A stretch of DNA of 64,000 nt from Halobaculum sp. MBLA0143 (GCF_041361465.1 NZ_JBGKAC010000001.1:1364001-1428000); one strand, 5' to 3'; shown: positions 1-8,358, counted from the first letter of the stretch. The notes: generated from the sequence alone by a model not told the origin. Numbers and translations are program-made.

Positions 1-1011
1 GAGGTCCGTCCGGGCGAGACGGAACACGTCCGGTTCCCCGTCAGCGAGACGTACCTGGGCGACCCGGTGGAGACGCCCGTGACGGTCGTCTGCGGGGAAC
101 GACCCGGACCGACGGCGTTTCTGACCGCGGCCGTCCACGGGGACGAACTGAACGGGGTCGAAGTGGTGCGGGAGGTGGCCCACGACTGGAACCACGCCGA
201 CGTCCACGGCACACTCGTCTGTCTGCCGGTCGTCAACACGCAGGGGTTCGTCTCACAGGAGCGGTACCTCCCGGTGCAGGACCGGGATCTGAACCGTGCG
301 TTCCCGGGGAGCCCCGACTCGACGGGTGCGAAACGCATCGCCCACCGGATTTACGAGCAGTTCCTCTCACAGTGTGACTTCGGGGTCGACTTCCACACCT
401 CCACGCGCGGGCGGTCGAACATGTTCCACGTCCGAGCGGACATGAACGACGAGGACGTGGCACGGCTGGCGCGCGCCTTCGGGACGAACATGATCATGGA
501 CACGGACGGCTCCGAGGGGATGCTCCGCCGGGAGCTGTCGGAGGCAGGCGTGCCGACGATCACGGTGGAGATGGGTGAGGCCCACCGGTTCGAGCGCCAC
601 CTGATCGACCACGCGCTCGCGGGCGTCGAGAGCGTGTTCGGGGAGTACGGCGTGTTCCCGGACCGCGAGGTACGGTGGCCGGGGTGGCGCACCACCGTCT
701 CCGGCTGGGAGGAGAAGACCTGGCTCCGGGCCGACGTCGGCGGCATCGTCGAGGTCCACGCCGACCGCGGCGGGCTCGTCCACGGTGGCGACCGGGTGTG
801 TACGATCACGAACCCGTTCAAGACGGAGAAGACGGTCGTCGAGGCGCCGTTCACCGGCGTCGTCGTCGGCGTGCTGGAGAACCCGGTCGTCTCCCCCGGC
901 AACCCCCTGTGTCACCTCGCCAGCGTCGAGGACGACACCCGACAGGCCATCGAACACGCCCGCAACGGCGACGGCGACCCCGCAGGCGACGTACCCGCCG
1001 CCTCCGAGTGA
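1..1011 (+). CDS. Succinylglutamate desuccinylase/aspartoacylase-family deacylase (5' end outside window)
   Basis: Zinc-dependent M14-type amidohydrolase/deacylase of the AstE/AspA family. The frame is open to base 1, and the residues before the first GTG (base 67) already look like the family's N-terminal strand, so the true start lies upstream. Visible zinc-site motifs are AAVHGDELNG (His and Glu ligands) and DFHTSTRGR (third ligand). The last ~90 residues form a barrel-sandwich-like domain, as usual in haloarchaeal members. The substrate cannot be deduced. A second, divergent family member lies at 30508-31635. The gene is followed directly by a 35-base tandem repeat. Confidence 0.85.
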   Translation, partial: EVRPGETEHVRFPVSETYLGDPVETPVTVVCGERPGPTAFLTAAVHGDELNGVEVVREVAHDWNHADVHGTLVCLPVVNTQGFVSQERYLPVQDRDLNRAFPGSPDSTGAKRIAHRIYEQFLSQCDFGVDFHTSTRGRSNMFHVRADMNDEDVARLARAFGTNMIMDTDGSEGMLRRELSEAGVPTITVEMGEAHRFERHLIDHALAGVESVFGEYGVFPDREVRWPGWRTTVSGWEEKTWLRADVGGIVEVHADRGGLVHGGDRVCTITNPFKTEKTVVEAPFTGVVVGVLENPVVSPGNPLCHLASVEDDTRQAIEHARNGDGDPAGDVPAASE

Positions 1012-1020
1012 CAACGGCGA

Positions 1021-1165
1021 CGAATCCCGCGCCACCGGGCCCGTTCCGGCGGCGACGAATCCCGCGCCACCGGGCCCGTTCCGGCGGCGACGAATCCCGC
1101 GCCACCGGGCCCGTTCCGGCGGCGACGAATCCCGCGCCACCGAGACCGTTCCGGTGGCGACGAAC
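1021..1165. repeat. 35-bp tandem repeat, four copies
   Basis: A G/C-rich 35-base unit beginning CGAATCCCGCGCCACC recurs at 1021, 1056, 1091 and 1126. The last copy is diverged, and a fifth partial start is at 1161. It fills most of the gap between the deacylase stop and the Lrp-type gene promoter. It is open on both strands but shows no independent start signals, so I treat it as noncoding minisatellite DNA. Confidence 0.85.
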
Positions 1166-1193
1166 CTCCCAACCACGTTTTCTTCTTCGCAAG

Positions 1194-1203
1194 GTACTTT
1201 TTC
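1194..1203 (+). promoter_or_regulatory. Probable TATA box for the Lrp/AsnC gene
   Basis: The A/T-rich run TACTTTTTC sits about 25 bases before the ATG at 1225, the spacing expected for a leaderless haloarchaeal transcript. It is the only A/T-rich stretch in this region. Confidence 0.5.
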
Positions 1204-1224
1204 GCTCACCGTAAATGTCCCTTC

Positions 1225-1653
1225 ATGAGTTCGTCGTCGACGGCCGAGCGCGTCCTCGACGCCCTCGAGGCCGACGCGCAGGCCTCTCACGCCGAGATTG
1301 CGGAGCGTGCGGGGGTGTCGAAGCCGACTGTCAGGAAGTACATCGACCAACTGGAGGACGACGGGGTGGTCGTCGGTTACTCCGCCGAGGTCGACCCCAA
1401 GAAGCTCTCCGGCCGCACGATCGCGTTCGTCGGGGTCGAAGCCGAGAGCGACCGCTACGTCGAGGCCACCCGGGGGCTCAAGTCCCTCGACGCGATCGAA
1501 CGACTGTACACCTCCTCGGGCGATCACATGTTCATGGCCGAGGTGCGCGCCGCGGACGGCGAGGACCTCGGCGTGGTGATCGACGAGGAGGTGCTCGCCG
1601 TCGAGGGCGTCGAAGCCGCCCACCCGTCCGTTCTCCAGGAGCGTCTGAAGTGA
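1225..1653 (+). CDS. Lrp/AsnC-family transcriptional regulator
   Basis: The 142-residue product has an N-terminal winged helix-turn-helix (about residues 5-50, including HAEIAERAGVSKPTVRKYI) and a C-terminal RAM/AsnC-like ligand-sensing alpha-beta domain (about 60-140). This is the usual architecture and length of archaeal Lrp homologues, which bind DNA as oligomers and respond to amino acids or other small ligands. The effector is unknown. The ATG lies just downstream of a TATA-like element, supporting this start. The stop codon overlaps the GTG of the next gene, suggesting co-translation. Confidence 0.88.
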   Translation: MSSSSTAERVLDALEADAQASHAEIAERAGVSKPTVRKYIDQLEDDGVVVGYSAEVDPKKLSGRTIAFVGVEAESDRYVEATRGLKSLDAIERLYTSSGDHMFMAEVRAADGEDLGVVIDEEVLAVEGVEAAHPSVLQERLK

Positions 1654-1970
1654 GTGTCGTCGACAGCCTCCCGACGCGTCCGCTGTCGGACGCGACCGTC
1701 TCGAGGCTCAACCGTTCGGAGCCGGTGACGCTCGCGGTCGCCGTCGACACCGACGCGGGTGGCTCCGACGACGACCCGACCGACGAAACGAGTGACGACA
1801 CGGACGACACCCGTGGCCTGCTCGTCGCCACCGACGAGTGGGTGCGCGGGCTGGCGTTCGACGACGGCTGGCGGGTCGTCCACGCCGTCGACTACCGGGC
1901 CGGCGACGACGGCGAGGGTCGCTACGAGGCGCTCCGCGAGTGTGAGACTGCCGTCCGGGAGACGCTGTAG
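1650..1970 (+). CDS. Conserved-looking hypothetical protein, translationally coupled to the Lrp gene
   Basis: The GTG start at 1650 overlaps the TGA of the upstream regulator. The 106-residue product is acidic and has a central Asp/Thr-rich linker of about 25 residues between two folded-looking segments. I recognise no family. The four-base overlap suggests it functions with, or is co-regulated with, the Lrp-type protein. An alternative is a partner subunit of the regulator, but nothing in the sequence proves it. Confidence 0.6.
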   Translation: MSVVDSLPTRPLSDATVSRLNRSEPVTLAVAVDTDAGGSDDDPTDETSDDTDDTRGLLVATDEWVRGLAFDDGWRVVHAVDYRAGDDGEGRYEALRECETAVRETL

Positions 1971-2051
1971 CGACGGTCGGCTCCGCCTCTCGTGTTCGCC
2001 GGCCGCGTCGTCCGGTCGTGTCGTGCTCGCCGGGGTGACGCCTCCGACGAC

Positions 2052-3365
2052 TCAGTCGTCGTCTTCGTAGGCTCCCTCGGCGCGGAGCCGGCCGGCACGC
2101 TCCAACACCGCCGGAGTGCGACAGACGCCCGCCTCGCCGGCGGCCTGCGGGACGACACAGTTGTTACAGTTCTCACAGACGACGGCGGCCCCGTCGTCGT
2201 TCAGCAGTCGAGCGGGGAGCCGCGGCTCGGCGTAGAACGGGCGGGCCATCCCGACGGCGTCACAGGCGTCACCCAGCAACGAGTCGATCCGAGGGCGCTC
2301 GCGCACACCGCCCTCTAGCAGCACGGGCACGTCCACACGGTCCCGGACCCGCCGACAGAGGTCGGCGTTCCAGGCCGGCTCGAAGTCGAACTGGAACGAC
2401 TCGACCCAGTTCGCGGCCGCGACTGCGGCGGCCCGCAGCCGCGAGCCGAAGGCGTCCGTGTAGCCGTCGCGGTGACGCTCCGCCCGCCAGGCCGCGTCCG
2501 GGAACTCCCCACGGATGACCGACATGTCCCAGAACACGGAGCCGTTCACCGGGACGAGCGCGTCGTAGCCGGCCGCCGCGAGCCGCTGACAGAGTCTGAC
2601 GGTCTCGGCGACGGAGCGGCGCCGCCGGACGAACGGCGGCGCCTCCGTCTCCGCGGGCACCTTCGTCATCACGGGCACGTCGCCGGCCCGGTCGCGGATC
2701 TCGGCGAGCACGACCTCGAAGAACCGCCCGAGGTCGCCGAACTCGTCGTCACGGCGGTTGTAGAACGGGGAGCAGAACTGGTGGACGATGCCCATGTTGG
2801 CGCCCGCGAGGTGGATCAGGTCGTAGCCGGCGTCGACGGCCCGGGCGGCTGCCCGGCCGAAGTCCGCCGCCAGCTCGTACACCTCTGCCGTCGACAGGAC
2901 GTGTGCGTCGTAGGCGACGAACCCCGCCCGTTCGAGCGCCCGCAGCTGCCAGGGCGGTTCCGAGACGGCCAACTGCCGCAGATCCGGGTGTTCGCGGCGG
3001 TACTCTCGGTGCCAGGTCTCCATCGAGCGGAGTCCGCCGTGCTCCAACTGGATCGCAATCCGGGCGCCGTGGCGGTGGACGGCGTCCGTCAGCCGCTCCA
3101 GTTCGGCGACGAACTCGGGGTCGTGGACGCGGGTCATCCCCGGGGCCGCACAGCCGCCCCGCTCGCGGACGATGGTCGCCCCCTGACAGAGCAGGCCGGC
3201 GCCGCTCGCGGCCGCCGGCTCCAGGTCCGCGATCAGTGCGTCGACGGCCTCCGGGCCGTTGCCGGCACACTCCAGCAGTGGCGCACGGTACAGTCGGTTG
3301 GGGAGTCGCACGCCGCCGACGGACAACGGGGTCTCCAGCGTGGGGGAAGGCGAGCCGTCAGACAT
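2052..3365 (-). CDS. Old-yellow-enzyme-family NADH:flavin oxidoreductase
   Basis: A 437-residue FMN-dependent TIM-barrel oxidoreductase. Typical elements include the N-terminal LPNRLYRAPLLE strand, IQLEHGG, the HQFCSPFYNRRDDEFG segment and the GMARPF phosphate-binding end. Near the C-terminus Cys397, Cys400, Cys403 and Cys415 form a CxxCxxC-x11-C cluster, matching the [4Fe-4S] ligands of the 2,4-dienoyl-CoA reductase / trimethylamine dehydrogenase branch. It probably reduces an activated C=C bond; the substrate is unknown. The ATG at 3365 (MSDGSPSP) is preferred because sequence further upstream has no domain signal. Confidence 0.85.
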   Translation of the reverse strand: MSDGSPSPTLETPLSVGGVRLPNRLYRAPLLECAGNGPEAVDALIADLEPAAASGAGLLCQGATIVRERGGCAAPGMTRVHDPEFVAELERLTDAVHRHGARIAIQLEHGGLRSMETWHREYRREHPDLRQLAVSEPPWQLRALERAGFVAYDAHVLSTAEVYELAADFGRAAARAVDAGYDLIHLAGANMGIVHQFCSPFYNRRDDEFGDLGRFFEVVLAEIRDRAGDVPVMTKVPAETEAPPFVRRRRSVAETVRLCQRLAAAGYDALVPVNGSVFWDMSVIRGEFPDAAWRAERHRDGYTDAFGSRLRAAAVAAANWVESFQFDFEPAWNADLCRRVRDRVDVPVLLEGGVRERPRIDSLLGDACDAVGMARPFYAEPRLPARLLNDDGAAVVCENCNNCVVPQAAGEAGVCRTPAVLERAGRLRAEGAYEDDD

Positions 3366-3415
3366 CCGATCTGCCGGGGGTCGGGAGCGCGTGGGCTTGA
3401 GGGTTCCGTCGCCTC

Positions 3416-3460
3416 GACATCCTCCCACGGCTGGAGCCGTGGGATTCCTCCGGTTGGGAC
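3416..3460 (-). ncRNA. Right-end hairpin / omegaRNA 3'-end remnant of the tnpB element
   Basis: In functional IS605-type tnpB loci the guide (omega) RNA overlaps the tnpB 3' end and terminates at the right end of the element. Here the right-end stem (CCCACGGC pairing with GCCGTGGG, three-base loop, 3424-3443) is perfect and lies just past the tnpB stop at 3466. Whether it is still transcribed is unknown. The call rests on position and the hairpin only. Confidence 0.4.
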
Positions 3461-3465
3461 GTTGG

Positions 3466-4239
3466 CTATGCCGCACCCACGGAGGCAAGTTTCCCGTCGC
3501 CGGTACTGCGGTTTGTGCGCTTCTCGTCGGGACTTCTCCTCTCGGGAGAGTGTGGTGCCTCCGACCAGTTGTGGTCGTCCCACTCGAGACGCACGGGCCG
3601 TGCCACCGACCCGACCTCGGGTCGGCCAGTCTGTCGTTTGAGGAGCGTGCGAGACGCGCACAGGTCCGCGTGGGCTTCGTGACCGCACGGACACCGGAAC
3701 ACGTCGCCGTCCCGACCTGTACTGTCCTGTTCGCCACACGCCGGGCAGGTCCGGGTCGTATCGGCTTCTGAGTGCACCTCGACGGTGGTACCGTATTCTT
3801 CAGCGGTATGCGATAGCCGCTCGACAGACGCCCCGAACGCCCAAAACTGGTGGGTCCTTTCGTTCACCTCGGCGCACCAGTGCGTCGAGAGAACGTCCGT
3901 GAGGTCGCCCACGTACACGGTAGCGACCCCTCTGCGTAGAGCCGTTCTATCAGGTCCCGAACCAGTGCATACTGTGCGTGGTCGCGCCGTCGCGTCGTTC
4001 GTAGCTCGCGGCCATCGTGCTTGTTGCCCCGGTAGCCTGGCGGGGTCGTATCCTCGCCGTTCTCGCGGGCAGCAAAAAGGACTGCCACGTCGATTTGTTC
4101 TTCTGAATCACCCGTTGTGCGGTGGCAGAGCCGAGAACGTCGACGTACTGCTTCCGGTAGTCGTCGGTGTCTCACACACTCTCGCCGTCGAAGAGTTGCT
4201 GGCGGCGCTCGTAATTCAACTCGTTCCACTGAATAGTCG
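3466..4239 (-). pseudogene. tnpB: tnpB remnant (RNA-guided nuclease of IS605 family), internally deleted
   Basis: The N-terminal part (WNELNYERRQQLFDGES, then SATAQRVIQKNKSTW and GYRGNKHDGRELRTT) reads in one frame with an in-frame TGA. It then joins a C-terminal part with the terminal zinc ribbon (CPACGEQD, CPCGHEAHADL) and the last RuvC Asp. TnpB is normally about 400 residues; only about 250 codons remain. The central region with the first RuvC Asp and the Glu is missing, so the product cannot cleave DNA. At least one frameshift joins the halves near 3900. Confidence 0.8.
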
Positions 4240-4253
4240 GGCTGTCGCTCGGA

Positions 4254-4273
4254 CCCACCCGTGAACGGGTGGG
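4254..4273. repeat. Left-end hairpin of the tnpB element
   Basis: A perfect 8-base stem with a four-base GTGA loop, lying 15 bases upstream of the recognisable tnpB N-terminus. In IS200/IS605 elements such subterminal hairpins are the TnpA recognition structures on single-stranded DNA. Confidence 0.6.
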
Positions 4274-4290
4274 CTTCCGCTCGCTACGTG

Positions 4291-4503
4291 TCACTCCGCG
4301 TCGGCCGGGTCGGCGTACCACAGCAGTCGGTCACACTCCGGACACAGCAGCGCCGAGACGGACCGGCGTTCGTCGACGCCGAGCCGGCCGAGCAGCCCCT
4401 CCTGTCTGTCCCCCGTCTTCACGTGTGGGTTGTAGGCGTCGGACATTCCGAACTCTACGGGCTCCAGGCGGACGTTACAGTCTGGACAGCGTCGTTCGGT
4501 CAC
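4291..4503 (-). CDS. Small zinc-ribbon protein
   Basis: The 70-residue protein has two CxxC pairs (RCPDCN near the N-terminus, LCPECDRLLWY near the C-terminus), a classic zinc-ribbon layout common among short haloarchaeal proteins. GTG at 4503 puts the first CxxC at residue 6; an ATG further upstream (4668) would add a low-complexity extension. It abuts the left end of the tnpB element, so the insertion landed just past its stop. The function is unknown, possibly nucleic-acid or protein binding. Confidence 0.65.
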   Translation of the reverse strand: MTERRCPDCNVRLEPVEFGMSDAYNPHVKTGDRQEGLLGRLGVDERRSVSALLCPECDRLLWYADPADAE

Positions 4504-4691
4504 AGACGCGTCTGTGTACCCCCGGGAGTTGGCTCTGTCGGGCGGTGGCGCCACGAGAGACACCGTCGTGCGAGCGTGTCGAGGGACGCCGTCGGTGCCT
4601 CCCGTCGCGTGACGTATCGCCGAGTCGTCACGAGACACGCCAGCCCCGCCACAAGACACACAGTACACCCGGACGGATCAGCCGTCACAGC

Positions 4692-5429
4692 ATGAAGAAA
4701 GTCATCGCCAGCGTCGGTATCGGCAACGCGTCCGTCGACACGGTCCTCCCGTCGGAGACGGTCGTCCCCGGAGAGACAGTCACTGCGGACGTACAGATCG
4801 CCGGCGGCGACGTCCAACAGGAGGTGGGTAGCGTCAGGATCGAGATCGAGACCCGGTATCTCACGGAGGAGGGCTACCGCGAGGTGGACTTGGATCGGTT
4901 CGTCGTCGCGGAAGACCTCGTGATCGAGCCGGACGAGGAGACCGTCCGAGAGACGACGTTCCAGGTACCGTACCACACCCCGGTGACGATGGGCGACGCC
5001 GAGGCGTGGGTGGAGACGGAGCTGGACATCGACCTCGCGGTCGACCCGGACGACACGGACTACCTGGACGTGCGCCCCACCCGACGGCTCCAGGCCGTGT
5101 TCGACGCGATGGAGGAGCTGGGCTTCTCGCTGCGGACGGCCGACTGCGAGGCGGACCCGTACGGCCGGTACACGGAGGGAGCCAGCTTCTTCCAGGAGTT
5201 CGAGTTCCGCGCGACCGGAGGTCAGTTCCGCGGCGCCGTCGACGAGGTGGAGCTCGTCGCCAGTCCCGGGCCGGACGCGCTGGACCTGTTCGTCGAGGTG
5301 GACCGCCGTGGCGGGATGTTGAGCGAGCTCGCAGAGACGGACGAACGACTCGCTCGGACGAGCGTGGCGTCGACGGAGACGGCCGCCGTCCGAGAGGAGC
5401 TGGCGACGCTGATCGAGCAGTACAGCTGA
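4692..5429 (+). CDS. Spo0M-family (sporulation-control-like) arrestin-fold protein
   Basis: The 245-residue product opens with MKKVIASVGIGNASVDTVLP and continues with the GETVTADVQIAGG strand pattern of the Spo0M/arrestin-like family, with two beta-sandwich halves. Haloarchaea do not sporulate. The family is widespread and thought to act as an intracellular scaffold, but its archaeal role is not established. The ATG at 4692 gives full family length. It may be co-transcribed with the small gene 43 bases downstream. Confidence 0.85.
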   Translation: MKKVIASVGIGNASVDTVLPSETVVPGETVTADVQIAGGDVQQEVGSVRIEIETRYLTEEGYREVDLDRFVVAEDLVIEPDEETVRETTFQVPYHTPVTMGDAEAWVETELDIDLAVDPDDTDYLDVRPTRRLQAVFDAMEELGFSLRTADCEADPYGRYTEGASFFQEFEFRATGGQFRGAVDEVELVASPGPDALDLFVEVDRRGGMLSELAETDERLARTSVASTETAAVREELATLIEQYS

Positions 5430-5471
5430 GCCACCGAAACCGACACGTTCCCGCAGCCCCTGGATGTCGTC

Positions 5472-5675
5472 GTGGCCACACAGTACACAGTCGCGTTCGC
5501 GGAGCCGAACGAACTGACCGACGACGGCGAGACGACCGTCGTCGTCGACGACTACGACGACTTCGGCAGCTCCTACAGCTTCCACGTCGACGGCACCACC
5601 CGTTCGTTCGGGAAACAGCTCGTCGAGTCCGTCGAACCGGTGGCGGGGACGGAGTCCGACGAGACGGCGGAGTAA
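5472..5675 (+). CDS. Small acidic hypothetical protein
   Basis: A 67-residue acidic protein starting at GTG, with alternating beta-strand-like segments (YTVAFAEPNELTDDGETT, YSFHVDGTTRSF). I do not recognise the family. It lies between spo0M and a DoxX-type gene on the same strand with short spacers, so an operon is plausible. Codon use looks like real coding sequence. Confidence 0.55.
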   Translation: MATQYTVAFAEPNELTDDGETTVVVDDYDDFGSSYSFHVDGTTRSFGKQLVESVEPVAGTESDETAE

Positions 5676-5721
5676 TTGCGTACGGAGGAAACGCCTTTAG
5701 CCTGGCGCTCGTATCGGGTTC

Positions 5722-6783
5722 GTGTCCAACATCCGTCGGTTCGTTGTCAAGAACGCCGGACGGGCCGCCGTTCTCGCGGTCGCGGTCGCGGCGCTGTCGG
5801 TGCCGGCGCTCGCACACGTCGACTACGTCACCCAGGGCTCTGGAGGGTACGTCAACCCTATCGCCTTCCTGTTGGAGGTGTTGTCACGGCCGGCCAACGC
5901 CACGTTGTTGTTCCTGGGCGGCGGGGGCGCGGCGGTCGCGGCCGGCGGCTACGCCCGGTTCCGGCCGTTCCAGACGGACCTGACGGTCGCGCGTCGGACG
6001 CTCCAGTCGTACCGGCCGTACCTCCCGTGGATGTTCCGGCTGAGCGTCGGACTGCCGCTCGTCGGCGCGGGGTTCGCGGGCTACCTGTTCACGCCGGCGG
6101 TGCCCACCTCGCTGCGGTTGTTCCAGGTCGCGCTCGGCTTCCTCCTGTTGTTCGGGCTGGCGACGCGGTGGGTCGCCGTCGTCGGCTTGGGGGCGTACTT
6201 GTGGGTGTTGGCGACCGGCTGGCCGGAGCCGTTGCTGGCGCTCGAGTACGTCGGGGGCTTCCTCGGCATCCTGTTTCTGGGTAGCGGTCAGCCGAGCGCC
6301 GACGGACTGCTCCGTCGGCTCCGGGTGACCGACGGGACGCTACTCCACCGGTTCGGCGTCGGCGGCGACCCGTTGGACCGGCTCGTCGGTCGACTGGACG
6401 CCCCGGCCGCGACCGGGCTCGTGCTCCGGGTCGCCGTCGGCGCCCAGTTCGTCTACCTCGGTGTCGTCCAGAAGCTGATGCAGCCCGGCGACGCGCTCCA
6501 GGTGGTGTCGAAGTACGATCTGACGGCGGTCGTGCCGGTGGCCCCGGAGCTGTGGGTCGCCGGCGCGGGGCTGACGGAGACCGCGGTGGGGCTGCTCCTG
6601 CTCACCGGGACGTTCACTCGCGCCTCGGGCGCCGTCGCGTTCCTCCTGTTCACGACGACGTTGTTCGGACTGCCGGACGATCCCGTGCTCGCGCACGTCT
6701 CCCTGTTCGGGCTCACGTCCGCGCTGCTCGTCACCGGCGGCGGCCCCTTCTCCGTCGACGGCTGGCTGTTCGGCGACGACTGA
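5722..6783 (+). CDS. DoxX-family membrane protein
   Basis: A 353-residue integral membrane protein with about eight hydrophobic segments. The first (NAGRAAVLAVAVAALSVPAL) resembles a cleavable signal or first helix and is followed by an extracellular loop. The C-terminal half has DoxX-like four-helix features (VAVGAQFVYLGVVQKLMQPG, LTETAVGLLLLTGTF). DoxX proteins are linked to thiosulfate:quinone oxidoreductase or redox partners in some organisms; here no such partner is adjacent. The GTG at 5722 is the only sensible start. Its 3' end, including the stop, is tandemly duplicated just downstream. Confidence 0.75.
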   Translation: MSNIRRFVVKNAGRAAVLAVAVAALSVPALAHVDYVTQGSGGYVNPIAFLLEVLSRPANATLLFLGGGGAAVAAGGYARFRPFQTDLTVARRTLQSYRPYLPWMFRLSVGLPLVGAGFAGYLFTPAVPTSLRLFQVALGFLLLFGLATRWVAVVGLGAYLWVLATGWPEPLLALEYVGGFLGILFLGSGQPSADGLLRRLRVTDGTLLHRFGVGGDPLDRLVGRLDAPAATGLVLRVAVGAQFVYLGVVQKLMQPGDALQVVSKYDLTAVVPVAPELWVAGAGLTETAVGLLLLTGTFTRASGAVAFLLFTTTLFGLPDDPVLAHVSLFGLTSALLVTGGGPFSVDGWLFGDD

Positions 6784-6824
6784 GCGTCGACGGCCGGTTG
6801 TTCGGCGACGACTGAGTGTCGACG
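6754..6824. repeat. 32-bp tandem duplication of a gene 3' end including its stop codon
   Basis: The last 9 codons and stop of the DoxX gene (from GTCGACGGCTGGCTGTTC) recur 32 bases later with a few changes, and a third partial copy starts at 6818. The second copy is noncoding because the first stop is used. This resembles slippage or unequal recombination at a gene end; a similar case is at 34273. Confidence 0.8.
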
Positions 6825-6843
6825 GCCGGGGTCGTCGCGTCGG

Positions 6844-8163
6844 CTACCGGCGCGGCGGCGCAGGGTCGTCTGCGGGGCGGTCCAACAGCCGTTCTCGCAG
6901 CGTCTCGTTGCCGTACCTCGGGACCAGTCCACGGTCGCGCAGCTCCGGCACGAGCAGGTCGACGACCGCCTCGAGCCCGCCGGGGACGACCGGCGCGGTG
7001 ACGACGAAGCCGTCGGCACCCGCCTCCCCCCACTGCTCCAGTTCGTCGGCGACGCTCGCGGGTGTGCCGACGAACTCGGCGGTGGGGTACCGGGCGTAGC
7101 GGACGGCGGCTTCGCCGACGGTCCACTCGCGGTCGTCGGCGAGGAACGCCCGGAGCGCCCCTCTGATCCCGTCGGCGTCGATCGCCTCGAGCGGTTCGTC
7201 CGTGTCGTACTGGGAGTAGTCGTGGTCGAGGTGGTTCGACAGCCGGACGAGCCCGGTCTCCGGCTCGATCACGTCCAAGACCCGGTCGCGCTCCCGCTCG
7301 GCGTCGGCGGCCGTCTCGGCGACGTACGGCGTGATCGCGGGGTACAGACGGAGGTCGTTCGGATCACGGCCGGCGTCGGCGGCCCGTTCGCGCACGTCGG
7401 CGGCGTAGTCGGCGAACCCCGTCCGCGACAACGAGAAGGAGAACAACGCCTCGGCGTTGCGGGCGGCGAACGCCCGGCCGCGGTCGGACTGGCCGGCCTG
7501 GAAGATCACGGGCGTCCGCTGTGGCGTCGGCTGTGTCATGTGCGGGCCGGGGACGTCGAAGTACTCCCCCTCGTGGTCGACGAACGACACCCCCTCCGGG
7601 TCGGCGTAGGTGCCGCCCGCGGCGTCGCGCACGACGGCGTCGTCGTCCCAAGAGTCCTCCCAGAGGCTCCGGACGACCGTCAGGAACTCCGCGGCGCGGT
7701 CGTACCGCTCGTCGTGGGGGATGCGTCCGTCCAAGACGTTCTCGAACTCCAGTCTGCCGGCGGAGGTGACGACGTTCCAGCCCACCCGGCCGTCCGTGAG
7801 GTCGTCCAGCGTGGAGAGCTTCTTCGCCAGGAGGTACGGGGGGTACAGCGACGCGGATGCGGTGGTGACGAGCCCCAGAGACTCCGTCGCGCCCGCCAAC
7901 GCCGACAGCAACGGCAACGGGTCGTTCTCGGGGAACTGCTCACCGCGTCTGACCGTCGGCGCGACGCTGTCGCGGTAGCGGTCGGCGACGTTGTACGCGT
8001 CCGCGAAGAACAGCCCGGCGAAGGCGCCGTCCAGGGTCGTCGCCAGGTCGGTCCAAAAGGAGAGGTTCCGGTAGCCGTCGGCCATCTCGTGGTCCGGCAG
8101 CCGCCAGGCGTCCTCGACCGTCGGCGAGTGGCTACAGTTGACGTAGGCGAACAGATCGAACAC
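6844..8163 (-). CDS. LLM-class flavin-dependent monooxygenase (NtaA/SnaA/DszA type)
   Basis: A 439-residue luciferase-like TIM-barrel enzyme of the nitrilotriacetate monooxygenase branch, which uses FMNH2 from a separate reductase. Family features: FWTDLATTLDGAFAGLFFAD, ASLYPPYLLAKKLSTLDDLT, GRVGWNVVTS and PVIFQAGQSDRGRAFAA. The GTG at 8163 (VFDLFAYVNC) gives family length. The substrate is probably a sulfur- or nitrogen-containing organic compound, unproven. The divergently oriented nitroreductase-type gene next to it could supply reduced flavin, which is an inference from proximity only. Confidence 0.85.
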   Translation of the reverse strand: MFDLFAYVNCSHSPTVEDAWRLPDHEMADGYRNLSFWTDLATTLDGAFAGLFFADAYNVADRYRDSVAPTVRRGEQFPENDPLPLLSALAGATESLGLVTTASASLYPPYLLAKKLSTLDDLTDGRVGWNVVTSAGRLEFENVLDGRIPHDERYDRAAEFLTVVRSLWEDSWDDDAVVRDAAGGTYADPEGVSFVDHEGEYFDVPGPHMTQPTPQRTPVIFQAGQSDRGRAFAARNAEALFSFSLSRTGFADYAADVRERAADAGRDPNDLRLYPAITPYVAETAADAERERDRVLDVIEPETGLVRLSNHLDHDYSQYDTDEPLEAIDADGIRGALRAFLADDREWTVGEAAVRYARYPTAEFVGTPASVADELEQWGEAGADGFVVTAPVVPGGLEAVVDLLVPELRDRGLVPRYGNETLRERLLDRPADDPAPPRR

Positions 8164-8277
8164 GGTCGTCGTTGGACCGCGACCGTGGGTAAACTGTCGC
8201 TTTCGGCGACTCCTGGGCGGTGATCCCGCGACGGTAACACGACGGCCACCCGGTGACACGAACGTCACCTGGTGACT

Positions 8278-8300
8278 CTTGTTTCACTTTTACAACTTAC
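8278..8300. promoter_or_regulatory. A/T-rich divergent promoter region
   Basis: The stretch CTTGTTTCACTTTTACAACT between the divergent monooxygenase and nitroreductase genes contains TATA-like TTTTACA. It is the only A/T-rich tract in the 195-base gap. Its distance to either start is larger than for leaderless transcripts, so short leaders are possible. Confidence 0.35.
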
Positions 8301-8358
8301 TAAAGGAAACTGTATCCGGTATCGAGAGCAGCTTAGACGGTCGTCCCCTAACACTGGT

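Larger units (their letters stand above)
3413..4285 (-). mobile_element. Decayed IS200/IS605-type (IS1341-like) element carrying only tnpB
   Basis: An element-sized block holds a broken tnpB on the minus strand, bounded by two subterminal hairpins of the kind found at haloarchaeal tnpB-only elements: CCCACGGCT/GCCGTGGG at the 3' (right) end near 3424-3443 and CCCACCCG/CGGGTGGG at the left end, 4254-4273. It lacks tnpA, so it could only have moved with a transposase supplied in trans. The ends look intact while the gene is deleted internally. Exact boundaries are estimated from the hairpins, because this family makes no target-site duplication. Confidence 0.75.
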
